Source of the DNA: JABDOU01 sp041567895
Lineage (GTDB): Bacteria; Actinomycetota; Acidimicrobiia; Spongiisociales; SHLN01
Length of the DNA stretch: 64,000 nt
NCBI GenBank assembly: GCA_041567895.1
Contig: JBFGAX010000003.1
Location: 24,449-88,448 of the forward strand
Direction: 5' to 3'
The notes beneath the pieces were generated by a model. The model saw only the letters and a list, made by a program, of their open reading frames with translations, was not told the origin of the DNA and ran no database searches. Position numbers and translations under genes: made by a program. Position 1 is the first letter of the stretch, and every line of letters begins with the position of its first letter. Of this stretch, positions 50,066 to 59,800 are shown in pieces.

Positions 50066-51539
50066 AAACGACGATCGTGGTGCGGTGCTGCCGCTGGTTG
50101 CACTCATGACGCTGGTGCTCTTCGGCATGGTCGGATTCGCCGTCGACCTCGGTTGGGTCTATCTCAACGCTTCCCGGGCACAGAACGCAGCCGATGCCGC
50201 TGCCCTGGCCGCTGTTACCCGCCTTCCGCACGTCACTCCGACGATCAGCGGCTCCGCCGCAGAATCGCTCGCCTTTCAGTTGGCTGCCGACAATGGATAT
50301 CCGGCCGGGAACGTGGTCGTCTCCAATGTGCCACTTGATCCCGCCAATCCGGCCAGCCGCTTCAACGACTATCAGGTGGAGGTCACGGTCACCGACGATG
50401 TCGACATGTTCTTCTCGAGAGTCTTTGGGATCGACACCATGTCGGTCACCCGGGACGCGGTCGCCGAGTCGCTTCCACCCCTGGCGCTCGGTGGCTCATC
50501 GAACACCTTCGGGATCGGAGTCAGCGGAGGTGGAGATGGATTCTGGGCTGCGATCAATTCGACGATTGATCGGTACGAGAATGGTGATCCGTTCAGTTCG
50601 GCGAACCCGGTTGGAGGGTCCGCCGATCAGGGGACCGATTCCATTCGTACCAATCGGGCGGCGGCAGGCATCGAGGGCTACTACTACGCGCTCGACGTCC
50701 CCGCCGGAGCCGGCGCGATCACGGTGTTCACGATCGACGCCGCCTATGCGAGTGCGAATGCCAGTAGCCGGTATAACGATGGCAGGGTGCAGCCACTCGA
50801 GCATGGCAGCAGCTTGAGCACCCGTTTTCGGCTGGCAGGGGTGGATAACTCGCCGTTCGACTACACGGACAACACCACCATCCTCGGCTGCGACCGCACA
50901 TACGCACCGACCGCCTATCCCAACAACATCGCTCTGGATCCGTTTGATCCAACCAATCCGGTTGTAGACATTCTCTGCGTCGTGCCTGTCACCAGCGAAG
51001 GTATTTATCCGCTTCATGTGACAGCCAATGCCGCAAATCAGGGTGGGAACTCGTTCGGCCTCGCAGTTTCAAACACCGGCAGCGGAACCGTCAAGATCTA
51101 CGGACTCGGCTCCATGTCCTTGAGCAACACGATCGCAGGCGGTAGCTCCACCGTCGACCTGATGCGGGTGCCCGAGGAATATGCCGGCCGAAAGATCAAG
51201 GCCAGCTTTTTCGATCCCGGCGACACATCTGGTGGCGGGAACACCACCATGAACGTCCTGCCAGACGCCGGCGGAATCTCATGCACGATCACCAGGGGTG
51301 ACGCCAACACGTTTGTCGGCAGCGACGTGGGCAACTGCTTCGTAAACACGCAGAACAACGGAAACCGGTTGTACTCGGGGGAGTGGGTTCACATGACCTT
51401 TGATCTCCCGTCCACGTACAGCTGTCTCAGTGACTGCTGGTGGCGTATCAACAACGTCATACCTGCGGGTGTCACGGCAAACGATCGGACCACCTGGCGA
51501 GTTGAGGTAGAGGGCAACCCGGTTCACCTCATCGGTTAG
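50046..51539 (+). CDS. tadG: TadG-like pilus-associated protein
   Basis: The 497-residue protein has the TadG N-terminus (DDRGAVLPLVALMTLVLFGM, then VGFAVDLGWVYLNASRAQN and AADAAALAAV) and a large extracytoplasmic domain with many Gly/Ser/Asn residues, repeated beta-strand motifs and paired Cys (for example ILGCDRTYAP, then VDILCVVP). It starts at TTG 50046 inside tadE. Likely secreted, pilus-associated or surface adhesin-like. Long extension compared with basic TadG. Confidence 0.87.
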   Translation: MNLVASRNDDRGAVLPLVALMTLVLFGMVGFAVDLGWVYLNASRAQNAADAAALAAVTRLPHVTPTISGSAAESLAFQLAADNGYPAGNVVVSNVPLDPANPASRFNDYQVEVTVTDDVDMFFSRVFGIDTMSVTRDAVAESLPPLALGGSSNTFGIGVSGGGDGFWAAINSTIDRYENGDPFSSANPVGGSADQGTDSIRTNRAAAGIEGYYYALDVPAGAGAITVFTIDAAYASANASSRYNDGRVQPLEHGSSLSTRFRLAGVDNSPFDYTDNTTILGCDRTYAPTAYPNNIALDPFDPTNPVVDILCVVPVTSEGIYPLHVTANAANQGGNSFGLAVSNTGSGTVKIYGLGSMSLSNTIAGGSSTVDLMRVPEEYAGRKIKASFFDPGDTSGGGNTTMNVLPDAGGISCTITRGDANTFVGSDVGNCFVNTQNNGNRLYSGEWVHMTFDLPSTYSCLSDCWWRINNVIPAGVTANDRTTWRVEVEGNPVHLIG

Positions 51540-51576
51540 CAGGACAATCGGCTCGGGATCGTACAACCCGCCCTAA

Positions 51577-51582
51577 TAGGAT
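51577..51582 (+). promoter_or_regulatory. -10 box of polA (leaderless)
   Basis: TAGGAT (51577-51582) sits exactly 7 nt before ATG 51590. Transcription would begin at or next to the ATG. No convincing -35 is present. Confidence 0.5.
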
Positions 51583-51589
51583 GCGGTCG

Positions 51590-54193
51590 ATGCCGACACT
51601 CGCCATTCTTGACGGTCATTCTCTCGCTTACCGCGCCTTTTACGCACTTCCCAGTGATCTTGCGACACCGGCCGGCCAGGTGACGAACGCCGTTTACGGA
51701 TTCACATCCATGATCATTCGGCTTCTTGGCGATGAAGCGCCAGATGCGCTGGCCGTGGCGTGGGATACGCCGGCCAGGACCTTCCGCAGCGATCTCTACC
51801 CCGAGTACAAAGCCCAGCGGGAATCGGCGCCCGATCTGTTTCGCAGCCAGCTGCCCCTCATGCGAGAAGTGGCGAGCGCCCTCCAGATCCGTCAATTCGA
51901 GTTGGAGGGTTACGAGGCGGACGACCTGATCGCAACGGTCGCCTCCGAAGCTTCTCGAGAGGGATGGAACGTCCTCGTTGTAACGGGTGACAGGGATGCA
52001 TTCCAGCTGATCGAGGATCGGGTCACCGTCCTTTATACGCGACGAGGTATCACCGATGTGGTTCGGGCTGACGCCTCGTATGTAGAAGAGCGATACGGGA
52101 TCGGCCCGGCTACGTACCCGCAATATGCTGCCCTGAGAGGCGATAGCTCGGACAATCTGCCAGGTGTTCCCGGAGTGGGGGAGAAGACCGCGACCAGGCT
52201 CCTGCAAGAACACGGTTCGCTCGACGGCATCTTCCAACATCTCGATCAGGCGAGCCCAAAGCTCGCAGAGTCCCTGGCTGAGCACCGGGATCAGGTGTAC
52301 CTCAACCTGCAACTGACCCAACTCGACAGGAGTGTTCCCATTGCATGGGAGCTAGAAGAGCTGCGCAGAACCGAATGGGACCAGGCCGAGGTCAAGCGGG
52401 TCTTCGACGGCCTTGCCTTCCAAAGTTTGTGGACCCGGCTGGTGGAACTCGGCGGGGGGTCAGCGGGTCCCGCGGGCGAGGTGCTCGACACCGAGGTAGT
52501 GCCGCTGCGCGATGTGGGCGAGCTGCCCGCGTCGGGCCCACTGGTCGTTGAGCCGCACTGGCACCAGGATGAGGTAGCCGGTCTTGTCGTTTTCATCGAT
52601 GAAGGTCGCGCCGGTCTCATCGGCCAGGACCTCCTCAAAGACGTTGCCACGATGGCAGTCGAACGCGGCATCATTGCGCACAACGCAAAACCCGTGGTCA
52701 GGGCGTTTCTCGACGCCCATTTACCCATGCCAGAGGTGGTGTTCGATACGCTCCTGGCCGCGTACGTGATCAATCCGGCGCGCGCTTCATACGACTTGTC
52801 GGACCTGGCTCTCGAGGTCGCGCAGGTCGAGGTCGATTCGCTCGACGACACCGGAGGCGACAGGGCCCAGGGGACTCTCGACTTCGAGGGACCGGATCTC
52901 GACGGAATCGGCAGAAGGGTTGTGGCGGTTTCTCGCCTCGTCGATCTCCTGACCGAGCAGGCATCAGCGCGGGGGGCCTCGTCGCTTCTCGAAGACATCG
53001 AGTTCCCTCTCGTCGAGGTTCTGGCGCGCATGGAGAACGCAGGCATCGGAGTAGACCGGAGCTATCTGGAAACGCTCGGGGAAGAGCTCAGAGGCCGGTT
53101 GGTGGCGCTCGAGGCTCGCATCCACGAAGAAGCGGGCCAGGTTTTCAATATCAACAGCACGCTGCAGCTGAAGAGGGTCTTGTTCGAGGATCTCGATCTC
53201 CCGGTCCTCAAGAAGACTCCGAAAGGTCAGCCAAGCACCGATGCGTCTGTGCTCGCCAAACTCGACCACCCCATGGTCAAAGCCCTTCTCGAGTATCGAC
53301 AGTTGGAAAAGCTTCGCTCAACGTACGTAGATGGTTTCCTACCTCTGATTGCGAAGGACGGCCGGGTGCACGCCGTGTTCAACCAGACGGCAGCCGCGAC
53401 CGGTCGGCTCTCGTCGGAGCGGCCGAACTTACAAAACATTCCGATCAGATCCGAAGAAGGCCGGACGATCCGCAAGGCGTTCGTTGCCGAAGAAGGTTCA
53501 ACTTTTGTTGTAGCTGACTATTCGCAGATCGAGCTGAGAATCCTTGCTCATCTGACGGAGGATCCCGGACTTCTCGAGGCCTTCAACGACGACCAGGACA
53601 TCCATGCAGCCACGGCGGCACGGGTGAACGACATCCCGATCGAGGACGTAGATGCCGATATGCGAAGGCGGGCCAAAGTCGTCAATTTCGGCCTTTTGTA
53701 TGGCATGGAGGCCTTTGGATTGGCATCGCGACTCGAGATCGAACGCGAAGAAGCCCAGGAACACATTGATGCGTATTTCGCGCGGTTCCCAAAGGTGCAG
53801 GCATTCATGAGCGGCGTGGTGGCGGAGGCCAGGAGAACCGGCTACACGACCACCGTGTTTGGACGCCGGCGATACCTTCCAGAACTGGCTTCTGGCAATT
53901 TTCGAGTGCGTCAGACCGGAGAACGGATGGCACTCAATGCTCCCATACAAGGATCCGCTGCCGATCTCATCAAGATCGCGATGATTCGGCTGGACGAACG
54001 CCTGGGAGAGCTAGGCCTCGCAAGCCGACAACTGCTCCAAATTCATGATGAGCTCGTGCTGGAAGTCCCGCTCGATGAGGTCGAGCAGACGTTGCATCTC
54101 ACTCGTATGGTGATGGAGGGCGTTGCCGAGCTCAAGGTTCCGTTGCGGGTTGATACCGCAACCGGTAAGACGCTCGCCGATACCAAGTCCTGA
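51590..54193 (+). CDS. polA: DNA polymerase I
   Basis: The 867-residue PolA has a 5' nuclease domain (TLAILDGHSLAYRAFYALPS, then VTGDRDAFQL, RGDSSDNLPGVPGVGEKTA), a degenerate 3'-5' exonuclease domain, and the polymerase domain with motif A VVADYSQIELRILAHL, motif B RRAKVVNFGLLYGMEAFG and motif C LLQIHDELVLEV. Start ATG 51590 is preferred over 51581 because TAGGAT lies 7 nt upstream. Between tadG and rpsA. polA-rpsA is conserved in Actinobacteria. Confidence 0.96.
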   Translation: MPTLAILDGHSLAYRAFYALPSDLATPAGQVTNAVYGFTSMIIRLLGDEAPDALAVAWDTPARTFRSDLYPEYKAQRESAPDLFRSQLPLMREVASALQIRQFELEGYEADDLIATVASEASREGWNVLVVTGDRDAFQLIEDRVTVLYTRRGITDVVRADASYVEERYGIGPATYPQYAALRGDSSDNLPGVPGVGEKTATRLLQEHGSLDGIFQHLDQASPKLAESLAEHRDQVYLNLQLTQLDRSVPIAWELEELRRTEWDQAEVKRVFDGLAFQSLWTRLVELGGGSAGPAGEVLDTEVVPLRDVGELPASGPLVVEPHWHQDEVAGLVVFIDEGRAGLIGQDLLKDVATMAVERGIIAHNAKPVVRAFLDAHLPMPEVVFDTLLAAYVINPARASYDLSDLALEVAQVEVDSLDDTGGDRAQGTLDFEGPDLDGIGRRVVAVSRLVDLLTEQASARGASSLLEDIEFPLVEVLARMENAGIGVDRSYLETLGEELRGRLVALEARIHEEAGQVFNINSTLQLKRVLFEDLDLPVLKKTPKGQPSTDASVLAKLDHPMVKALLEYRQLEKLRSTYVDGFLPLIAKDGRVHAVFNQTAAATGRLSSERPNLQNIPIRSEEGRTIRKAFVAEEGSTFVVADYSQIELRILAHLTEDPGLLEAFNDDQDIHAATAARVNDIPIEDVDADMRRRAKVVNFGLLYGMEAFGLASRLEIEREEAQEHIDAYFARFPKVQAFMSGVVAEARRTGYTTTVFGRRRYLPELASGNFRVRQTGERMALNAPIQGSAADLIKIAMIRLDERLGELGLASRQLLQIHDELVLEVPLDEVEQTLHLTRMVMEGVAELKVPLRVDTATGKTLADTKS

Positions 54194-54416
54194 CCGCTAG
54201 TGAGGGTCGCCGATTAGTGTTCCGTTTGGTAGGTCCGGCTGCCGAGTTGTGGTACCATTTCTGCTGCACTTCACGGTGCATCTAACAGTTTGTTCCAGAT
54301 CCAGCGCCTGAGCCTTCTCGGAGGCCCGATGCGCCGGCCTACTGACAAACTTCCTGCCTTCGATAGCACGCCTATCGCGGTCGGGATCGACCCTGTACAC
54401 AACCCATAAGAATCGA
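54194..54416. other. rpsA leader and promoter region
   Basis: 223 bp without a gene. TGGTACCAT near 54248-54256 is an extended -10-like box, giving a leader of roughly 150 nt. Two adjacent stem-loops (54361-54377 and 54379-54392) lie 25 nt before the start. Ribosomal protein leaders often bind their own product, so autoregulation by S1 is possible. Confidence 0.4.
54361..54392 (+). promoter_or_regulatory. Two tandem stem-loops in the rpsA leader
   Basis: CGATAG-CACGC-CTATCG (54361-54377) and GGTCG-GGAT-CGACC (54379-54392) are perfect short hairpins, one base apart. They end 24 nt before ATG 54417. A role in S1 autoregulation is inference. Confidence 0.5.
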
Positions 54417-56228
54417 ATGATTGAAGAAGAATCCAACTCACTGACCGAAGAAGCCCCCTCCGAACTGGGAGAAGGCGACACACCGCCCGCGGAAGGACAG
54501 CCTGAAGCCGCAGAGACTGAAGCCGCAGAGCCTGGAGCCGCCGGGCCGGAATCAGGAAACCCTGAGGCCGCCGAGCCAAAGGCCGAAAGCTATGGCGAGC
54601 AGCTCGAGAGCGGGGACGCCGCGGATCGTCCACGGCCCGAAAGCATCGTTCCGGACACGGGGGTCGACGCTCTAGCCGATGTTGGCGCGCCATCTTCGTC
54701 GCAGGAACCCCCGGCGACCTCAAACGAGGATGTGATTCGTGAGAACTCTTCCGGAGCAGCGACCCCGTCGGGCAGCATGGAAGCTTCCGTCCCGTCGGTG
54801 AACGAAACTCCTTCTTCAATCGATCAGGTTGGTGCCGGGGCTGGCGTCGGTGGCTATAGCGCCACCGACGAGGCGAGCGCTGTAGACGCTACTGCCGAAC
54901 AGGCGACCGCTGAGGAAGCACAGCCGCCGAGGCCGCGTGAAATCTCGGTGGTGAAGATGAATACGGGACTCGACGACCTCCCGGACGATCTGTCGCCCGA
55001 AGATTTCGAATCCGCTATCGAAAAAACGGTCCTGGAGTTCAAAGAGGGCGATCTCATCGAAGGAACGATTGTTCGGATCGACCACGATGAGGCGTTGGTT
55101 GACATCGGATACAAGTCCGAGGGCGTCATACCTGCCAATGAGCTATCCATTCGCAATAACGCCAATCCGGGCGACGTGGTCAAGATCGGTGACGTCGTCG
55201 AAGCGATGGTGCTCGAAATGGAGGACGCCGAAGGTCGGCTCATTCTCTCCAAGAAACGAGCGCAGTACGAACGGGCGTGGGGCACCATCGAAGGAATCAT
55301 GCACGAGAAGGGGACTGTCAAGGGTCCCGTGATCGAAGTTGTCAAAGGTGGTTTGATTGTTGACATCGGGCTGCGCGGGTTTCTACCCGCCTCCCTTGTC
55401 GAGTTGCGCCGGGTTCGGGATTTGCAGCCTTATGTGGGCGAGGAAATCGAAGCGAAGGTGATCGAGCTCGACAAGAACCGAAACAACGTCGTGCTGTCAC
55501 GCCGAGCCTATTTGGAAGATGAGCAAGCCGAACAGCGCCATGCGTTCCTGGGAGACCTCGCCGAAGGCGACATCCGTGAAGGCGTGGTCTCGTCCGTCGT
55601 CAACTTTGGGGCGTTCGTCGACCTGGGCGGAATGGACGGCCTCGTCCACGTTTCCGAGCTTTCCTGGCAACACGTCACCCATCCGTCCGAGGTTGTGACT
55701 GTTGGCGACAAGGTCCAGGTCAAGGTGCTCGAGGTAGACCGCGATCGGGAACGGATTTCGCTCTCCATTCGACAGACTCGTGAAGATCCCTGGGCGACGT
55801 TTGCAGAGGCTTACGGCGTCGGATCGATTCTCGACGGCAAGGTGACCAAGACGGTTCCATTCGGAGCGTTTGTTTCTGTCACAGACGGAGTCGAGGGGCT
55901 CGTCCACGTCTCCGAAATCGCCCTCCATCACGTCGAGAGCCCGGAACTCGAACTCTCCATGGATCAACCCGTCAAGGTCAAGATCACCGAGATCGACGCC
56001 GAACGGCGCCGGATTTCGCTCTCCATCAAGCAGGCGATGCCGGAGTGGCAGGACCGCCAGCAGGCTCAGCCGCAGGCGCCCTCCAGACCACAGAAAAAGC
56101 GCCCGGAGCGCAGCAATGACTACACGTCCGAGAGCGAGGAAACCACGGAGCGTTCTCCTCATTTCACCGCAGATGCGTCGCTCGAAGCCATTCTTCAGGA
56201 ACTGAAGGAAAAGGGAATCGGCAACTAA
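54417..56228 (+). CDS. rpsA: 30S ribosomal protein S1 with long acidic N-terminal extension
   Basis: The 603-residue protein carries four S1 RNA-binding domains, roughly at residues 205-280, 290-360, 375-445 and 460-530, each with the family pattern (EGTIVRIDHDEALVDIGYKS, then GFLPASLVELRRVRDL). Before them lies an unusual region of about 180 residues, rich in Glu, Ala, Pro and Ser, with imperfect EAAE repeats. Ribosomal-protein similarity begins at about Met181 (54957), which may be an internal start. S1 binds mRNA during initiation. GC-rich coding bias is present in the extension. Confidence 0.94.
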   Translation: MIEEESNSLTEEAPSELGEGDTPPAEGQPEAAETEAAEPGAAGPESGNPEAAEPKAESYGEQLESGDAADRPRPESIVPDTGVDALADVGAPSSSQEPPATSNEDVIRENSSGAATPSGSMEASVPSVNETPSSIDQVGAGAGVGGYSATDEASAVDATAEQATAEEAQPPRPREISVVKMNTGLDDLPDDLSPEDFESAIEKTVLEFKEGDLIEGTIVRIDHDEALVDIGYKSEGVIPANELSIRNNANPGDVVKIGDVVEAMVLEMEDAEGRLILSKKRAQYERAWGTIEGIMHEKGTVKGPVIEVVKGGLIVDIGLRGFLPASLVELRRVRDLQPYVGEEIEAKVIELDKNRNNVVLSRRAYLEDEQAEQRHAFLGDLAEGDIREGVVSSVVNFGAFVDLGGMDGLVHVSELSWQHVTHPSEVVTVGDKVQVKVLEVDRDRERISLSIRQTREDPWATFAEAYGVGSILDGKVTKTVPFGAFVSVTDGVEGLVHVSEIALHHVESPELELSMDQPVKVKITEIDAERRRISLSIKQAMPEWQDRQQAQPQAPSRPQKKRPERSNDYTSESEETTERSPHFTADASLEAILQELKEKGIGN

Positions 56229-56294
56229 GTCGGAAAAGACTTTTAGTTCGACCACTCATCGTCCGATGTAACTCCAACGCGGGCAGATCCCGCC

Positions 56295-56309
56295 CCCGTG
56301 CAACACGGG
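56295..56309. terminator. Perfect 6-bp hairpin between rpsA and cpaB
   Basis: CCCGTG-CAA-CACGGG (56295-56309), 66 bp after the rpsA stop, with no T tract. It might mark the rpsA mRNA end or the cpaB leader. Confidence 0.35.
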
Positions 56310-56334
56310 TTCAGGTCAATCAAGGAGTTCGACG

Positions 56335-57207
56335 TTGGGAAAGCGCATCGCCGTAGTGGCCGTCGCCATCGTGCTTGCGGCGGTCGCCGGATTTTCGGTC
56401 TGGCGGTATCTCGCCTCAGTTGATCAAGCAGCACAGGACAAGTTCACGCTCGTCGACGTGTACCGCGCCGCTGAAGATCTGCCTGCGGGGATCTCGGGCG
56501 ACGACGTCATCGCGAACGGCCTGTTCGTGAAGAGCTCCGAGAACCGTGATTTTCTACCGGGTGGCGACAACCCGGTTGCCATCGCATCCGAACCGGACCT
56601 TCGGGTTGTGCTCGAAAACCGGATCGCGATCGGTCCTATTGCCGCGAACGAGATTCTGACCTCGCTGCAATGGGAAGACGCATCGGACGTCACCGCAAGC
56701 GAACCACTCAGCGAGCGCATCCCGCGCGGCAGACAAGCCATGTCTCTGCAGGTGACCTCGGAGGCCGCCGTCGGTGGTTTCCCCCGCCCGGGAGATCGCA
56801 TCAACGTTCTCGTGAACATTGGCAGCGCCGGCATCGAGTTTGATGCCATCGACGTCGACGCCACCCGTGAAGAAGTTCTCGCGCTCGTCGAAGCGGCCGA
56901 GCAGAGCCTCGAGACCCGCTTCGTCCTCCAGGGGCTCGAAGTCCTCGCTGTCGGCGAACAGATCGTGACGGGTGACGACGATGTCGATCACGTGATTCTG
57001 ACGAGCAACGAGGCGGGCGTGGATCAGAACGGCCAACCGTTGAGCACGGTGACCCAATTTGGGCTTGTCACGGTGGCCGTCACGGCAGACGAGGCTGAGC
57101 GACTCGTGTACGCCACCCTCAACGGCGACACCTATTTCACGCTCGTTCCGGACGATTTCACGCCGGTAGCGACCACAGGTATCACAAGGGAGAATCTCTT
57201 TGAGTAA
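56335..57207 (+). CDS. cpaB: Flp pilus assembly protein CpaB (SAF domain)
   Basis: The 290-residue protein has one N-terminal membrane span (IAVVAVAIVLAAVAGFSVW) and a SAF/antifreeze-like region (VYRAAEDLPAGISGDDV). It is the RcpC/CpaB component of Tad pili, usually linked to the outer-membrane secretin. Here the organism appears monoderm, so it probably interacts with cell wall or the platform. It starts at TTG 56335 with GGAG upstream and overlaps the next gene by 8 bp. Confidence 0.9.
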   Translation: MGKRIAVVAVAIVLAAVAGFSVWRYLASVDQAAQDKFTLVDVYRAAEDLPAGISGDDVIANGLFVKSSENRDFLPGGDNPVAIASEPDLRVVLENRIAIGPIAANEILTSLQWEDASDVTASEPLSERIPRGRQAMSLQVTSEAAVGGFPRPGDRINVLVNIGSAGIEFDAIDVDATREEVLALVEAAEQSLETRFVLQGLEVLAVGEQIVTGDDDVDHVILTSNEAGVDQNGQPLSTVTQFGLVTVAVTADEAERLVYATLNGDTYFTLVPDDFTPVATTGITRENLFE

Positions 57208-58399
57208 TCGATTCGCTTCGGAAGGCGTAGCCATCGTTGACGGCGACGAGGGCTTCCTTGCCGAATCAAAGCAGTTGTTTGAAGGCGACGTCTTTGTGAC
57301 AACCTCCGCACAGGAGGCGGTCGATCTCGCAAGCCGTTCCGAGGTCGAGGTGATCTTCTGGGGTCCCTCGTTCGCAACCTCGCCCGGGTTGCTCAGCATC
57401 GAGACCTATGACGTCAATCCCGACGTGGTCATGGTGCTCGTCGCCCCGGTCGACATTGAAAACGACGTCTTGCGTCGTGCGATCCGAACCGGATTTCGAG
57501 ACATCGTTGAAGAACCCTTGAAGCCGGACGCGGTCTCGTCCGCGCTCGATCAGGCGTCGCGTCTGATGAAGCACAGGGCCAGCGCAACACCATCGACCCC
57601 GGCACCGCCCGAGAGAGTTACCCGGCGCGACGGCAAGCTCATCACGGTGATGGCTGCCAAAGGCGGAAGCGGCAAGACAGTGGTCGCCACCAATGTTGCG
57701 ACGTTGCTGGCCCGATGGAGTGAGCCGGGAACCGTTGCGATGGTTGACGCCAATCTCCAGTTCGGTGACGTGGCACTCGTTCTGCAGGTCGATCCCAAAC
57801 AGACGATCGTCAATGCTGCCAAGGAAGGCGAAGGCCTCGATGCCGCTTTCCTTGCGACCGTGCTGACGGACCACCCGAGCGGCTTGAAGATCATGGCAGC
57901 GCCTCTCGAACCGGCGTTCGCGGACGAGGTACCGACTCCGACGCTGACCCACATTCTCGATCTCATGAAGGGAATGTTCGACTACGTAGTCGTCGATACG
58001 GCGCCCGCACTCGATGATCGACTGCTGGCGGTCCTCGAACGATCGGAACAGGTGTTGTTTGTCGTCGACATGGATCTGCCAAGCATCAAAAACGCAAAAT
58101 TGGCGCTCGAGACGTTGCGGATCCTGAACTTCCCCTCGAATGCAATTCGCATCGTGCTCAACCGGAGCAACTCAAAGGCCAGACTCGATATGGGCGAGAT
58201 CGAGCGCTCACTCCGATTTGAGATCAGCGGGTCTATTCCCTCCGATGGCCTGATGCCTGCATCGATCAACGAAGGCGTTCCGATTGTGGAGGGTCATCCG
58301 AAGTCAAAGCCCGCCAAGGCATTTGAGGACATTGCCAAGCTCGTGTTGTCCACGGAGGCACCGGCCTCGGACAACAACCGCAAGCGGCGCTGGTTCTAG
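57200..58399 (+). CDS. cpaE: CpaE/TadZ-like ATPase
   Basis: The 399-residue protein has an N-terminal receiver-like domain (GVAIVDGDEGFLAESKQLF) without a phospho-acceptor Asp at the usual site, then a MinD/ParA-type ATPase domain (VMAAKGGSGKTVVATNVA, then VVVDTAPALDDRLLAVLE). CpaE/TadZ positions the pilus machinery, often at a pole. It starts at TTG 57200. It overlaps cpaB. Confidence 0.9.
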   Translation: MSNRFASEGVAIVDGDEGFLAESKQLFEGDVFVTTSAQEAVDLASRSEVEVIFWGPSFATSPGLLSIETYDVNPDVVMVLVAPVDIENDVLRRAIRTGFRDIVEEPLKPDAVSSALDQASRLMKHRASATPSTPAPPERVTRRDGKLITVMAAKGGSGKTVVATNVATLLARWSEPGTVAMVDANLQFGDVALVLQVDPKQTIVNAAKEGEGLDAAFLATVLTDHPSGLKIMAAPLEPAFADEVPTPTLTHILDLMKGMFDYVVVDTAPALDDRLLAVLERSEQVLFVVDMDLPSIKNAKLALETLRILNFPSNAIRIVLNRSNSKARLDMGEIERSLRFEISGSIPSDGLMPASINEGVPIVEGHPKSKPAKAFEDIAKLVLSTEAPASDNNRKRRWF

Positions 58400-58417
58400 G
58401 TCGAGGGAGGAACGCAC

Positions 58418-59800
58418 ATGAGCTCACTTTCAGAACGTGTCGCAGCAGCGAAAGCTGCCGAATCTGGACACACTCCAAAAGAGGGCGGAACGGCTCCTGC
58501 CGGCGGTGGTATTCCGGAACTCAAGCGGCGCCTTCACTTCAAGGTCGTCGAGGGTCTCGGACCTCAGCTCTATGACCGACAGATGAGCGATGCTGAGCTC
58601 AAGGTACGCGTCATGGAGATGCTGGACTGGGCCCTCGATCAGGAAGAGTCGATTCCGATATCCCGGGCAGAGCGCGATGCCATGATGCAGGAGATCTCCG
58701 ACGACGTGCTCGGATACGGACCGATCGATTCGCTCCTCAAAGACGAGGACGTCACCGAGATCATGGTCAATGGACCTCACCGGGTCTATGTGGAACGACT
58801 CGGACGACTGGTGCTCTCGCCGGCTCAGTTCGTCGACAGCACCCACCTGCGCCGGATCATTGAAAAGATCGTGAGCCAGGTCGGTCGCCGGATCGACGAG
58901 TCGACTCCGATGGTCGATGCTCGCCTACCTGATGGATCTCGTGTAAACGCCGTCATCAAGCCCCTGGCGATCGGTGGCCCGTTCCTGACCATTCGTAAGT
59001 TTTCTGTCGATCCCCTCGTCGAGGACGATCTGATTCGTTTTGGATCGATGACCAAGAACTCGGCCATGTTTTTACGGCAATGCATCAATGGCAGACTCAA
59101 TACGATCGTGAGCGGCGCCACCGGTTCTGGTAAGACGACGATGCTCAACGTTCTGTCGTCCTACATCCCCACGGATGAGCGAATCGTCACAATTGAGGAC
59201 GCGGCCGAGCTTCAGCTGCACCAGGACCATGTACTCAGTCTCGAGTCGCGACCCCCGAACCTGGAGGGCAAGGGAGCGGTGATGATTCGCGATCTCGTGA
59301 AGAACTCCTTGCGTATGCGGCCCGATCGTATCGTCGTCGGTGAGGTTCGTGGCGGCGAATCGCTCGACATGTTGCAGGCCATGAACACCGGTCACGATGG
59401 ATCGTTGACCACGGTTCACTCCAATGCTCCTCGCGATACGCTTTCTCGAATCGAGACGATGGTTCTCATGTCGGGCATCGACATGCCGATGCGAGCCATT
59501 CGTGAGCAAGTTTCTTCTGCGGTCGATCTCATCGTCCACCTGATGCGCCTCAGAGATGGAACCCGCCGTATCACCCATATCACCGAGGTCCTGGGCATGG
59601 AGGGCGAGGTCATCACGACCCAGGACCTCTTCAAGTTCGACTACGGCATGGGTGTGGATGAGGACGGCAAGTACCTTGGACGTCTGAAGGCGACCGGTGT
59701 ACGTCCGACATTTGCACAGGACCTGGCGGAATCAGGATACCCTGTATCCCCGGAGCTCTTCGCTCCTGAACCGTTCGCCGGCGGGCTCGACGAATACTGA
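58418..59800 (+). CDS. tadA: Tad pilus assembly ATPase TadA/CpaF
   Basis: The 460-residue secretion ATPase has Walker A GATGSGKTTMLNVLSS, Asp box (VTIEDAAELQLHQDHV), Walker B (RIVVGEVRGGESLDMLQAM) and the His box (GSLTTVHSNAPRDTLSR). TadA powers pilus assembly and retraction. Start ATG 58418 follows GAGGGAGGAACG. It overlaps tadB by one base (TGATG). Confidence 0.95.
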   Translation: MSSLSERVAAAKAAESGHTPKEGGTAPAGGGIPELKRRLHFKVVEGLGPQLYDRQMSDAELKVRVMEMLDWALDQEESIPISRAERDAMMQEISDDVLGYGPIDSLLKDEDVTEIMVNGPHRVYVERLGRLVLSPAQFVDSTHLRRIIEKIVSQVGRRIDESTPMVDARLPDGSRVNAVIKPLAIGGPFLTIRKFSVDPLVEDDLIRFGSMTKNSAMFLRQCINGRLNTIVSGATGSGKTTMLNVLSSYIPTDERIVTIEDAAELQLHQDHVLSLESRPPNLEGKGAVMIRDLVKNSLRMRPDRIVVGEVRGGESLDMLQAMNTGHDGSLTTVHSNAPRDTLSRIETMVLMSGIDMPMRAIREQVSSAVDLIVHLMRLRDGTRRITHITEVLGMEGEVITTQDLFKFDYGMGVDEDGKYLGRLKATGVRPTFAQDLAESGYPVSPELFAPEPFAGGLDEY

